A DNA stretch of 64,000 nt from DASRSS01 sp963799045. Lineage in GTDB: Bacteria; Actinomycetota; Actinomycetes; Mycobacteriales; Jatrophihabitantaceae. This document shows, one piece after another, positions 7,889 to 15,541 of the stretch; position 1 is the first letter of the stretch; the number at the start of each line of letters is the position of its first letter. The translations under genes and the position numbers were made by a program. The stretch is taken from NCBI GenBank assembly GCA_963799045.1, contig CAWCVN010000008.1:62001-126000 (forward strand), given 5' to 3'. A model generated the notes under the pieces. The model was not told the origin of the DNA. It made no database searches and worked only from the letters and a program-made list of their open reading frames with translations.

Positions 7889-7945
7889 CCTTGTGCAGTG
7901 CAGGTCCGTTGTCGGACCCGATTTTCGGCCCTGCACTGCACAAGG
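7889..7945. terminator. Nested inverted repeat (three-way junction), possible terminator
   Basis: Arms CCTTGTGCAGTGCAGG (7889-7904) and its exact complement (7930-7945) form a perfect 16-bp stem. The 25-base loop contains two more hairpins: TCCG/CGGA around TTGT, and CCGA/TCGG around TTT. It begins 9 bases after the LysR stop and before the SDR start region, so it could end yeiH-lysR transcription. The nested design is more elaborate than an ordinary terminator and there is no T-run. Confidence 0.6.
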
Positions 7946-7953
7946 AGCGAGGG

Positions 7954-8877
7954 TTAGGTGGATTGCAGCGCCAGCTCCACCAGTTCACGGCCGAGGTCGC
8001 TCAGGCGCGAGCCGAGCCATACCGCGTGCAGCGGCCGCTGCATCCGCAACCCGCTGACGCGCAACTCCACCAGCCGTCCGGCACCGATGTCGGCAGCGGC
8101 GGCGCGCGCGCTCAGGACGGCGACCCCACCGCCCGCCCGTGCGGTGGCGAGGATCGTGGCCGTCGAACCGAGCTCGGTCGCATGCGGTAGGTCGGGGCGC
8201 CGGCCGCCCAACGCGCCGGCCAGCGCCAGCAGGAACGTCTCCCGGGTACCCGAGCCCGGCTCGCGCAGCAGCAGCGGAAGCTCGAGCAGGTCGCGTGTCT
8301 GCAGCGCGGTGCCGGCACGCGCCGCGAGCGGGTAGGTGGTGGCAACGACGACCGCGAGCCGGTCGCTGCCCACCCGCCGGGTGGACAGTCCGGTGGGGAC
8401 GTCCGGACTCTCGACGAAGCCGAGGTCGGCCGAGCCGGTGCGCACGGCCTCGCAGACATCGCTGCTGTTGGCGACGGTCGCGGCCACGTCGAGCCCCGCG
8501 TGGCGGCGGCGCAGCGTCAGCAGCCACGGTGGGAGCAGGTACTCGGCGACGGTCAGGCTCGCCGCGACCCGCAGGCGCGCGTCGCGGTCGTCGCGCAGCG
8601 TGAGCACGCCGTCGGCGAGGGCGTGCGCGGCGTCTACCACCGCGCGGGCCCAGGTCGCGACCGCCTCGCCGGCCGGTGTCAGCGTGCTGCCGCGCGCGGT
8701 GCGGACGAGGACCGGGACGCCGAGGCGCCGCTCGAGGCGTGCCAGCCGGGCGCTGGCGCTGGGCTGACTGATGTTGTGCGCGGCAGCCGCCTGCCCGACG
8801 CTGCCGAGCTCTGCCACCGAGAGCAGCAGATCCAGCGCGGCGAGGTCCGGGCTCCAGGCTGGCAGCGGTGCGGGCAC
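7954..8877 (-). CDS. LysR-family transcriptional regulator (YeiE/CysB-like)
   Basis: A 307-residue regulator. Residues 15-75 hold the winged helix-turn-helix (LLLSVAELGSVGQAAAAHN, then ISQPSASARLARLERRLG). Residues 95-300 form the periplasmic-binding-protein-like effector domain with LRVAASLTVAEYLLPPWL. It starts 18 bases after the stop of the yeiH-like gene on the same strand and so is probably co-transcribed with it. This pairing of a LysR protein with a YeiH transporter is known in many bacteria. A LysR-type box upstream of yeiH (10035-10055) suggests autoregulation of the pair. The inducer is unknown. Confidence 0.9.
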   Translation of the reverse strand: MPAPLPAWSPDLAALDLLLSVAELGSVGQAAAAHNISQPSASARLARLERRLGVPVLVRTARGSTLTPAGEAVATWARAVVDAAHALADGVLTLRDDRDARLRVAASLTVAEYLLPPWLLTLRRRHAGLDVAATVANSSDVCEAVRTGSADLGFVESPDVPTGLSTRRVGSDRLAVVVATTYPLAARAGTALQTRDLLELPLLLREPGSGTRETFLLALAGALGGRRPDLPHATELGSTATILATARAGGGVAVLSARAAAADIGAGRLVELRVSGLRMQRPLHAVWLGSRLSDLGRELVELALQST

Positions 8878-8895
8878 CTGCCCATCTTGCCCGCC

Positions 8896-9978
8896 CTACG
8901 CCCCGGCCCACTGCAGCAGCAGGCTGGTGGTGGCGACCGCGATCCACAGCACCATGCCCAGCAGCAGCGGTCGGGCACCCGCGCGGCGCAGCGCCGGGAC
9001 ATCGGTCGACAGCCCGATCGCCGACAGCGCGACCGTGATGAGGAACAGCGACACGTGCTGCAGTCCCGCATGGCTGCCCGAGGGGACGAGCCCGATCGAG
9101 TTGGCCGCGGCGGCCAGCAAGAACCCGATCAGGAACCACGGCACTAGCTTGAGCGTGCGCACCAGGACGTGCTCTTCGTACCTCGCGAACGATCCGTCGG
9201 AGCCGGCGACCTCGCTCCGACGCACCAGCGCGGCGAGCCCGAGCACGATCGGGATGATCATCAACGTTCGGGTCAGCTTCACCACGACGGCATAGTTGCC
9301 GGCGGCGCTGCCGTAGGTCGTCGCCGCGGCCACGACCGACGAGGTGTCGTTGACCGCGGTGCCCGCGAACAGGCCGAAGGCGTGCTGCCCGAGCCCGAGC
9401 GCGTGCCCGAGCGGTGGGAAGATCAACACGGCCGCCACGTTGAACAGGAAGATCGTCGAGATCGCGTAGGCGATGTCATTGCTCTTCGCGCGGATGACCG
9501 GGCTGGTCGCTGCGATCGCCGACGCGCCGCAGATGCCCGTGCCGACCCCGATGAGGGTGCGCAGGTCGCGCTCGATGCCCAGGCGCTTGCCCAGCAGGTA
9601 GGCCAGGCCGAGGCAGACGGCGAGCGTGCCGAGCATGACCGGCAGCGAGCCGACACCGACGTGCACGACCTGGCGCAGCGACAGCTGGGTGCCGAGCACG
9701 ACCACGGCCAGCTGCAGCACGAACCCCTTGGCGTAGCCGACCCCCGCGCCCAGCCGGCCGAAACGCCGCAGCGGGGTGCCCAGCACGCCGCCGATGACGA
9801 TGCCGGCGACGGGTGCGCCAAGCAGCGGCGCGAAGTGGCCGACGACCGTAGCCACCGCTGCGATGGCGCACGCCGCCGCGAGCCCCGGCCACACCCGGGC
9901 GCCGAAGTGGCGCAGCCGGTGCTTCCGCGGTGGGGTGTCGGTGGTCCGTGCGCCGGTCTGGGTGCTCACTTCAGTCAC
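8896..9978 (-). CDS. YeiH/UPF0324 family putative sulfate exporter
   Basis: A 360-residue membrane protein of normal family length with about ten hydrophobic helices. Family-typical sequence includes LGTPLRRFGRLGAGVGYAKG, VVVLGTQLSLRQV, IGVGTGICGASAIAATSPVI and FAGTAVNDTSSVVAA. The YeiH family is annotated as sulfate exporters, though the real substrate is poorly established. The GTG at 9978 gives a 30-residue cytoplasmic tail before helix 1; no better start is seen. The LysR gene follows directly and a dyad operator lies 57 bases upstream. Confidence 0.88.
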   Translation of the reverse strand: MTEVSTQTGARTTDTPPRKHRLRHFGARVWPGLAAACAIAAVATVVGHFAPLLGAPVAGIVIGGVLGTPLRRFGRLGAGVGYAKGFVLQLAVVVLGTQLSLRQVVHVGVGSLPVMLGTLAVCLGLAYLLGKRLGIERDLRTLIGVGTGICGASAIAATSPVIRAKSNDIAYAISTIFLFNVAAVLIFPPLGHALGLGQHAFGLFAGTAVNDTSSVVAAATTYGSAAGNYAVVVKLTRTLMIIPIVLGLAALVRRSEVAGSDGSFARYEEHVLVRTLKLVPWFLIGFLLAAAANSIGLVPSGSHAGLQHVSLFLITVALSAIGLSTDVPALRRAGARPLLLGMVLWIAVATTSLLLQWAGA

Positions 9979-10034
9979 GCTGTCCAGCGTCGCCGGTCCG
10001 ATCGCCCGCCGGTACCGGCCGGCTGCCTGGGTCA

Positions 10035-10055
10035 GTCATAGTCCGAGCCTATGAC
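10035..10055. promoter_or_regulatory. LysR-type operator upstream of yeiH
   Basis: GTCATAG (10035-10041), a 7-base spacer and CTATGAC (10049-10055) form a perfect dyad containing ATAG-N7-CTAT. This matches the T-N11-A pattern bound by LysR-type regulators. It lies 57 bases before the yeiH start and the operon codes for its own LysR protein. Confidence 0.65.
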
Positions 10056-10091
10056 CGATCGCGCCGCGTGCGCAGGTCGCGCGGGAGGCCG

Positions 10092-10814
10092 TCACGGGAT
10101 CGAAACGGTGGTCCGCTCCTGCTCGGAGCGCCGGTCGAGCACGGCGGCGTCGGTGCAGTTGCGGACGTACACCAGCGAGGCCCCGACGGTCAGCGGTGCG
10201 AGCACGGTGTCGACCCAGTCCGCCGGGCCGGACCAGTCCCGCGTGCACAGCACCCGCGACCCGTCGGCAAGCCCCAACTCCGCGCGCGCGGGCGCGCGCC
10301 CAGTCGGTCACCTCGGCGCGGGTGCGGCCGGCCAGGCACGGGTCCTCGCCGGTGGCGCCGAACCGCACGCTGGGCCACTTGTCCTCGTGCGGGCGCACGG
10401 CCGCGACGTAGTCGCTGCGCGCCGGCCGGCACGGCATCGGCCGAGCCGACGCGCGCCGACTCGGGCGCGATCGCGTAGACGTCGGGCACGCCGGCCGCCG
10501 CGGCGAGGGTGGCGGGCTCGACGAAGGCGACATCGGCGCGGTCCGGTTCGGTGACGAGCTCCAGACCCGGCGGTCAGCGCGCCGAGCAGCGGAGGCGAGG
10601 GAGATCCAGTGCGCGGGCAGCGCCAGTAGCGCGGCGTCGCCGGCGCCCGAGACCCAGTTCGGTGGCCAGCAGGTGGTGGGTCTTCGACCACCCAGTTCGC
10701 GAGCGAGCGCGCCGACAGCTCGGAGCGCTCGCCGCTCGCCTCGTCGTAGTAGGTGATGAACGGACGGGCCGGCTCGCGCACCAGCAGGTCGGCGAACAGC
10801 TGCTCGGGACTCAT
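10092..10814 (-). pseudogene. TIGR03089-like protein (adenylate-forming relative), multiply frameshifted
   Basis: Starting at the ATG at 10814 (MSPEQLFADLLVREPARPFITYYDEASGERSEL), the protein is recognisable as the short TIGR03089 family, related to the N-terminal half of AMP-dependent acyl-CoA ligases. The same family is found at Rv3268 beside a LytR-type gene. The frame changes at least four times: coherent pieces (PDVYAIAPESARVGSADAV; DYVAAVRPHEDKWPSVRFGATGEDPC; LADGSRVLCTRDWSGPADWVDTVLA) lie in different frames up to the stop at 10092. The start overlaps the LCP stop (TGATG), which suggests a functional coupled gene in the living cell, with sequencing indels in this record. Function is not established. 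Confidence 0.75.
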
Positions 10815-12040
10815 CAGTAGATGCACTTCGCGTCGATCGCGCGCTTGTGCCGGCTTCCTGGACGTCTTCTTCGCACCCGGGCGCCGGCCTTGGCGCTGTG
10901 CGTGGCGGCGGGCGGGTTGAACAGCTTGGCCACGAAACGCTGAACGGTAGCGGGATGCACGACCACGACGCTACCGACGTCGGTGTTGGCGAATCCCGCG
11001 GTCGGGATCGTCTTGCCGGTGATGTTGTTGGCGGTCAGGTTCTCCAGCTCGCGACCGAGCGCGAGCGGGTCGAGCCCGGTGTCGACGAACAGTGATGCGC
11101 TGGACGGCCTGCAGCAGGTCCTGCAGCTTGAACGGGTTCAGCAGCGTGCCGGCCGAGGCGACCTTGCGGAACGCGGCGGTGAGGAAGTACTGCTGGCGTT
11201 TGACCCGGTCGAGGTCGCCGAGGCCGTTGGGAAGCCGTAGCGCTGCCGCACGAACGCCAGCGCCTGCATGCCCTTGATGACGTTGCGGCCCTTGTGCAGC
11301 CGGATGCCGCCGACTTCTTCTCGTGCACGGCCGTGCACATGTGAACCGGCACGCCGCCGATCGCGTTGCTGATCCGGTAGAAGCCGAGCAGGTCGACCTG
11401 CGCGTAGTGGTCGACGTGAACACCGGTGAACTGCTCGACGGTGCACACGAGCAGCCGCGCGCCGGCTTGCCGCTTCGCGCTGCGGCTGCCGTGTGCGGCC
11501 ACGTAGCCGTCCGGGTAGGCCGAGTTGAGCTTGGCCTTTCCGTAAGTGAGGGATCTGCACATAGGAGTCGCGCGGCAAGGAGACCAAGCGTAGCGCGGGT
11601 TCCGTCGGACGGCAGGTGGATGATCATCATGGTGTCGGTGTTCAGGCTGCCGCCGGAGCGGCCGGTGTGCAGCGCCTTGACCTCGGCATCGGTCATGTCG
11701 TTACGGTCGTCGTTGCCGACGACCAGGATCGTTCTGGCCGTTCGTCGGCCGCGCCCCCGCAGCTGTCCTGGACGGCCGCGATGTCGACCCGCTCGAGGTT
11801 GGCCTTGAACTGGTGGAACTTCCACCAGTACGTGCCCGCGAGCACCAGCAACACGACAGAGATCAGGCTGCAGGCGCCCAGCGAGGTCCGCCGTGCCCAG
11901 CTGCGGCCGGCCCGGCGCCCGCCGCCCGTGCGCCGGTGGGGCGACGGCGGCCGGCGCCGGGGGTCGAGTTCGGGCGGCAACGGAGGCAGCCCGGCACCGG
12001 AGCCCGGGCCGCCGGCGTCGTCGAAGCTCGGTCTGGGCAC
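10814..12040 (-). pseudogene. LytR-CpsA-Psr family protein 1 (wall polymer ligase), multiply frameshifted
   Basis: The GTG at 12040 leads into a basic, proline-rich cytoplasmic tail and one membrane helix (ACSLISVVLLVLAGTYWW). An extracellular LCP domain follows, visible in pieces across frames: ILVVGNDDRNDMTDAEVK, NTDTMMIIHLPSD, VSLPRDSYVQIP, VDLLGFYRISNAIGGV, ALAFVRQRYGFP and DLDRVKRQQYFLTAAFRKV. LCP enzymes attach polyprenyl-linked glycopolymers to peptidoglycan. The end HKRAIDAKCIY stops at 10814 and overlaps the next start. At least five frame changes occur, very probably sequence errors. The LytR_C domain of the neighbour was not recognised here. Confidence 0.85.
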
Positions 12041-12118
12041 CCGCCGAGGCTACCTGCGGGGCCGGCCGACCCGGCGGAGGTGAGCCGCCGGGCTCAGCCC
12101 GTGCTCGGGTACCGAAAA

Positions 12119-12168
12119 CGATCTTCCTGCGGCTCGCGCGGCCGGGCGCGTCCAGTGCAGGAAGATCG
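12119..12168. repeat. 50-bp palindromic repeat, copy A
   Basis: The unit begins CGATCTTCCTGC and ends GCAGGAAGATCG, giving 12-bp complementary ends with a GC-rich centre. It lies ten bases after the stop of LCP gene 2 and before the start of LCP gene 1. A second unit of exactly the same length, with the same outer ten bases, is at 51163-51212. It could act as a terminator here, but the second copy sits between divergent genes, so it is better described as a dispersed REP-like element. Confidence 0.75.
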
Positions 12169-12177
12169 CGGATGGCG

Positions 12178-13731
12178 TCAGTTGATGCAGCCGAGGCCGT
12201 TCGCGGTGCCACCGCCGGCGTTCGCCTGCCGCGACGCGCCGGCAGCCGTCGGGGCCGATCCGGGGGCGATGTCGGGGGCGATGTCGGGGGCGAGGCCACG
12301 CTCGATCCCTGCGCCGTGCCGGAGCCGGCGAGCCGCCGGACCTGCCGGCCGTCGCTGCCCAGCACCAGGGTGACCCGCTTGACGGTTGCGGTCAGCACTG
12401 TCTTCGCGCCGGGCACCAGGGCGAGCAGGGCCTTGGCGCCGCTCTGGTGGCGCGCGGGGTACTCGATCTGGGTGGCCTTCTGCGGCGAGGTCGTGGAGTC
12501 GATCGTGTCGACGTGGAAGCCGAGCTTGCGCAACTGCCGTCCGTTGCGCCCGGCCAGGCCGACGATGTCGGTGCCGTTGAGCACGTCCACGGCGACCGAG
12601 CCGGGGGCGGCCGGGGTCGCGGTCGCCAGCGCCGGGTCGTCGGACTTGCCCTGCAATCGGCGGATGAACCCGGGCATCGCGACCCGGTCGACGACCACCA
12701 CCGAGGTCGGGACACGGTCGGGGTAGATCATCTGCGGTCCCTCGTTCGGGATCGTCACGTGGTGGATCTTGCCGTTCGCGACGGACTGCATCTGCCGGGC
12801 GAGGTCGAGCAGGTTCAGCGCGGGATCGGTGAGCAGCGACGAGCCGACCGCGGTGAGCATGTGGTGCAGCTTGAACGGGTTGAGCAGTATCCCGGCCGAG
12901 GTCACCTTGTGCAGCGCCGAGGCGAGGAAGTACTGCTGCCGTTTGATGCGGTCGAGGTCACCGTGCGGCAGCCCGTGGCGCTGGCGCACGAACGCCAGCG
13001 CCTGCTTGCCCTTGATGACCGAGACGCCCTTGGGCAGGTCGATGCCCGAGTAGCCGCGCCCGTACGCGTCCGAGTCCGTGCTCGCGTTCTGCGCCGACTT
13101 CAGGCAGACGCTCACGCCGCCGATCGCGTTGCTGATCCGGTAGAAGCCGATCAGGCTGACCTGCGCGTAGTGATCGATGTGCAGGCCGGTCAGCGCCTCG
13201 ATCGTCTTGATCGTCTCGATGATCCCGGCGCTCTCGGCCTGCAGTTCGCTGCGATGGTGGTCCTTGGCCGTCGTGTACGCGTCGCCGTAGGCCGCGTTGA
13301 TCTTTCCCTTGCCGTAGCCGGGGATCGTCACCCACGAGTCACGCGGGATCGACACCAGCGTGGGCTCGGCGCCGCCGACGGGGATGTGCAGAACGATCAT
13401 CGTGTCGGTGTTGACACCGCCGCCTCCGCCGCCGTCGTGCAGCGCCTTGAGCTCGGCCTTGGTCTCGCCGGCCCTGCTGTCGTTGCCGACCAGCAGGATG
13501 TTCTGGCGTTGCCGTCCGGGTCGTGCTGGCCGGCCGCGAGCGCGGGCACCGCGGCGCCGTGGGGGACGTGGAGGTGAAGTTCTCGAACGTCGCCCAGGCC
13601 AGCCCGCTGCCGACGAGCAGCGCGAACGACAGGGCGGCGACCGAGAGGCGCAGCCACCAGCGGGCCCGTGGGGAGACCGCGGCCCGGCGGCGTTCGGGCC
13701 GCTCCGGAACGTCGGCGGTGTGTACTGGCAT
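12178..13731 (-). pseudogene. LytR-CpsA-Psr family protein 2 with LytR_C domain, frameshifted
   Basis: From the ATG at 13731 the order is a cytoplasmic Arg-rich tail, one membrane helix (LRLSVAALSFALLVGSGLAWA), and the LCP catalytic domain: NTDTMIVLHIPVG, VSIPRDSWVTIPGYGKGKINAAY, HIDHYAQVSLIGFYRISNAIGGVSV, KGKQALAFVRQRHGLPHGDLDRIKRQQYF. A C-terminal LytR_C domain (VAVDVLNGTDIVGLAGRNGR) follows, then a Thr/Ser/Pro repeat tail ending at 12178. The conserved Arg residues that bind the polyprenyl pyrophosphate are present. Frame changes occur between about 13430 and 13570 and near 12270. The enzyme should transfer glycopolymers to the cell wall. Confidence 0.87.
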
Positions 13732-13903
13732 CGACAGCGAGGCTAATCGCGCGGTGCGGGCGATCCCGGTAGGCGCGGCCGGTCGGTCGGCCGCGCGCGA
13801 CGCTGGGTAGGCTCGCGCCCAACGGTGGCGGCGCCGGTAATCGGTGGCCCGCGCCGGACTGCCGAGCAGGCACGCAACAGCACAAGGCGAGGATGGAACC
13901 GGG

Positions 13904-14779
13904 TTGAGCAATGGGCGATCCGTTGCCGTCGTCGCGGTGACGCGCGCCCCGGCCGACTCGCTGCCCGCGTTCCTGGACTCGCTCGCACAGGCGACCGTCG
14001 AACGCGTCGAGGTAGTGCTCGCGCATCAGGGCGAGCCGGGGGAGGCCGCGCGGGCGGCGGCCGAGCGCGGTGCCGTTCGCCTCGTCGACGCCTCGGATCG
14101 CGGCTACGGGCAGGCGGTCAATCTGGGCGTCTACGCCACCACCGAGGAGTTCGTCGTCGTCGCCAGCCCCGAGATCGTCTGGGACCCGGGGTCGCTGGAC
14201 GCGCTGCTCGATGCCACCCGGCGGTGGCCGTCCGGTGCCGCGTTCGGCCCGCTCATCCGCACGCCGGCGGGGATCTACCCGTCCGCGCGGTCGGTCCCGT
14301 CGTTGCGCAGCGGCATCGGTCACGCATTGTTCGGCTGGTGGCTGCCGAACAACCCGTGGACGCGTGCCTACCGCCACGAGCGCGACACCCCGGCCGAGCG
14401 CACCGCCGGCTGGCTGGTGGGCACCTGCCTGCTGATCCGACGCGACGCCTTCGACGGGGTCGGCGGGTTCAACGCCGATCGGCTGGTCTACCTCGAGGAC
14501 CTCGACCTCGGCGAGCGGCTGGTCAAGGCGGGCTGGCACAACATCTACGTCCCGTCCGCCGTCGTGCACGGTGAGGTCCGGCAGGCGGCCGAGCCCGATT
14601 CGGCCAAGGTGGCCGCCGACCAGCACCGCAGCGTCTGGGGGTACCTCTCCCGCCGCTACGCGGGGTGGAGGTGGTTGCCGGTCCGGGTCGCGCTGCGTGT
14701 CGGGCTGGCGGTGCGCGCCGCCCTGGCCAAGCGGATCCGCAGGATGGTGTCGGGCACCCGCGGGGCGCCGCGCCCCTGA
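13904..14779 (+). CDS. wbbL: GT2 rhamnosyltransferase (WbbL-like)
   Basis: A GT-A fold enzyme of about 291 residues resembling mycobacterial WbbL, which adds rhamnose to decaprenyl-pyrophosphoryl-GlcNAc to form the linker between peptidoglycan and the wall polysaccharide. Visible elements are SVAVVAVTRAPADSLPAFLDSL, the nucleotide-sugar strand EEFVVVASPEIVWDPGSLD, and the C-terminal WLVGTCLLIRRDAFDGVGGFN with YLEDLDLGERLVKAGW. TTG 13904 after GGCGAGG is the likely start; GTG 13844 in frame is possible. It is divergent from LCP gene 2 and upstream of other wall genes. In mycobacteria wbbL and manB are also close neighbours. Confidence 0.85.
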   Translation: MSNGRSVAVVAVTRAPADSLPAFLDSLAQATVERVEVVLAHQGEPGEAARAAAERGAVRLVDASDRGYGQAVNLGVYATTEEFVVVASPEIVWDPGSLDALLDATRRWPSGAAFGPLIRTPAGIYPSARSVPSLRSGIGHALFGWWLPNNPWTRAYRHERDTPAERTAGWLVGTCLLIRRDAFDGVGGFNADRLVYLEDLDLGERLVKAGWHNIYVPSAVVHGEVRQAAEPDSAKVAADQHRSVWGYLSRRYAGWRWLPVRVALRVGLAVRAALAKRIRRMVSGTRGAPRP

Positions 14780-14795
14780 CCGGCGCTGCTCGCGA

Positions 14796-14818
14796 CGGCC
14801 GGCGGGGCGAGCCGGCCG
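14796..14818 (+). terminator. Hairpin terminator after wbbL
   Basis: CGGCCGGC (14796-14803), a 7-base loop, and GCCGGCCG (14811-14818) form a strong GC stem 17 bases after the wbbL stop. No T-run follows, which is usual in actinobacteria. Confidence 0.6.
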
Positions 14819-14914
14819 GTCACAGGCCGCGAAAAGGACCGGTTGTCTAGACTCGGGCTGCCACATCAGCAATTCTGGTAACACCGGCAACATCCCCCAC
14901 TGCCGTCAGGAGTC

Positions 14915-15541
14915 GTGTTGCACTCAGCGACCCGCCCGGTGCCCCGCGCCCGCCGGCGCGCCCGGCACCGGCTCGCCCCGGCGCTGCTGACGGCAGGGCT
15001 GCTCGCCACCGGTCTGACCGCGTGCACGACGGGCTCGGGCGGCGGCCCGGCGAGCTCGGGTCCGGCCGGCTCGACCGCAGCGACGACGCCGGCCACCGCA
15101 ACGACGCCCCCGACGACGCCGTCGGTGCCGGCTACGAGCGGGTCGCCAGGCAGCGGCGTCAACAGCGGCGTCAGCAGCGGCGCGGCAAGCACGCCCGCCA
15201 GCGGCGCCACCACCTCGTCTCCGTCGGGCAGCACCGCCCCGAAGCAGGTCCACCTGGTGGTCACCTTCTCCGGCTGGGACGCCACGGCTAAGCAGGCCGA
15301 GGTCGACGCCTTCGCGCCCGGCGTGCTCGCCTCCGGCGCGACCTGCACGCTGACGATGACCCGCAACGGCATCACCCGCATCGCGACCAAGCGGGCCCGG
15401 CCCGGACCGACCTCGACGCAGTGCGGCGCCCTGGTGATCGCCGGCAGCCGGCTCAGTGCCGGTGACTGGCAGGCGGTGGTCCGGTTCGCGTCCGCGGCTG
15501 CGGTCGGCGCCTCGGACCCCGTCACGATCACGGTCAGCTGA
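14915..15541 (+). CDS. Putative secreted lipoprotein with Ser/Thr/Gly/Pro linker
   Basis: A 208-residue protein of unknown family. Residues 1-40 form a lipoprotein signal: an Arg-rich n-region, the hydrophobic APALLTAGLLATGL and lipobox LTAC. A 70-residue low-complexity linker of Gly, Ser, Thr and Pro follows, typical of wall-spanning anchors. The C-terminal part (residues 110-208, QVHLVVTFSGWDATAKQAEVDAF) looks like a small beta domain with two Cys (CTLTMT, QCGALV) that could pair. The GTG at 14915 is two bases after AGGAG; TTG at 14918 is an alternative. Its stop overlaps the start of the propeller gene (TGATG), so the two are co-translated. Confidence 0.75.
   Translation: MLHSATRPVPRARRRARHRLAPALLTAGLLATGLTACTTGSGGGPASSGPAGSTAATTPATATTPPTTPSVPATSGSPGSGVNSGVSSGAASTPASGATTSSPSGSTAPKQVHLVVTFSGWDATAKQAEVDAFAPGVLASGATCTLTMTRNGITRIATKRARPGPTSTQCGALVIAGSRLSAGDWQAVVRFASAAAVGASDPVTITVS

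Noticed and set aside
12256..12300. Short tandem repeat of a 12-base unit
   Set aside because: It codes for the Thr-Ser-Pro-Pro tail of LCP protein 2, an ordinary low-complexity coding repeat.
10971..13400. Apparent 809-residue double LCP fusion protein
   Set aside because: The open frame runs through the end of LCP gene 2, the palindromic repeat and the N-terminus of LCP gene 1 only because of frameshifts. Normal stop and start codons exist in the correct frames.
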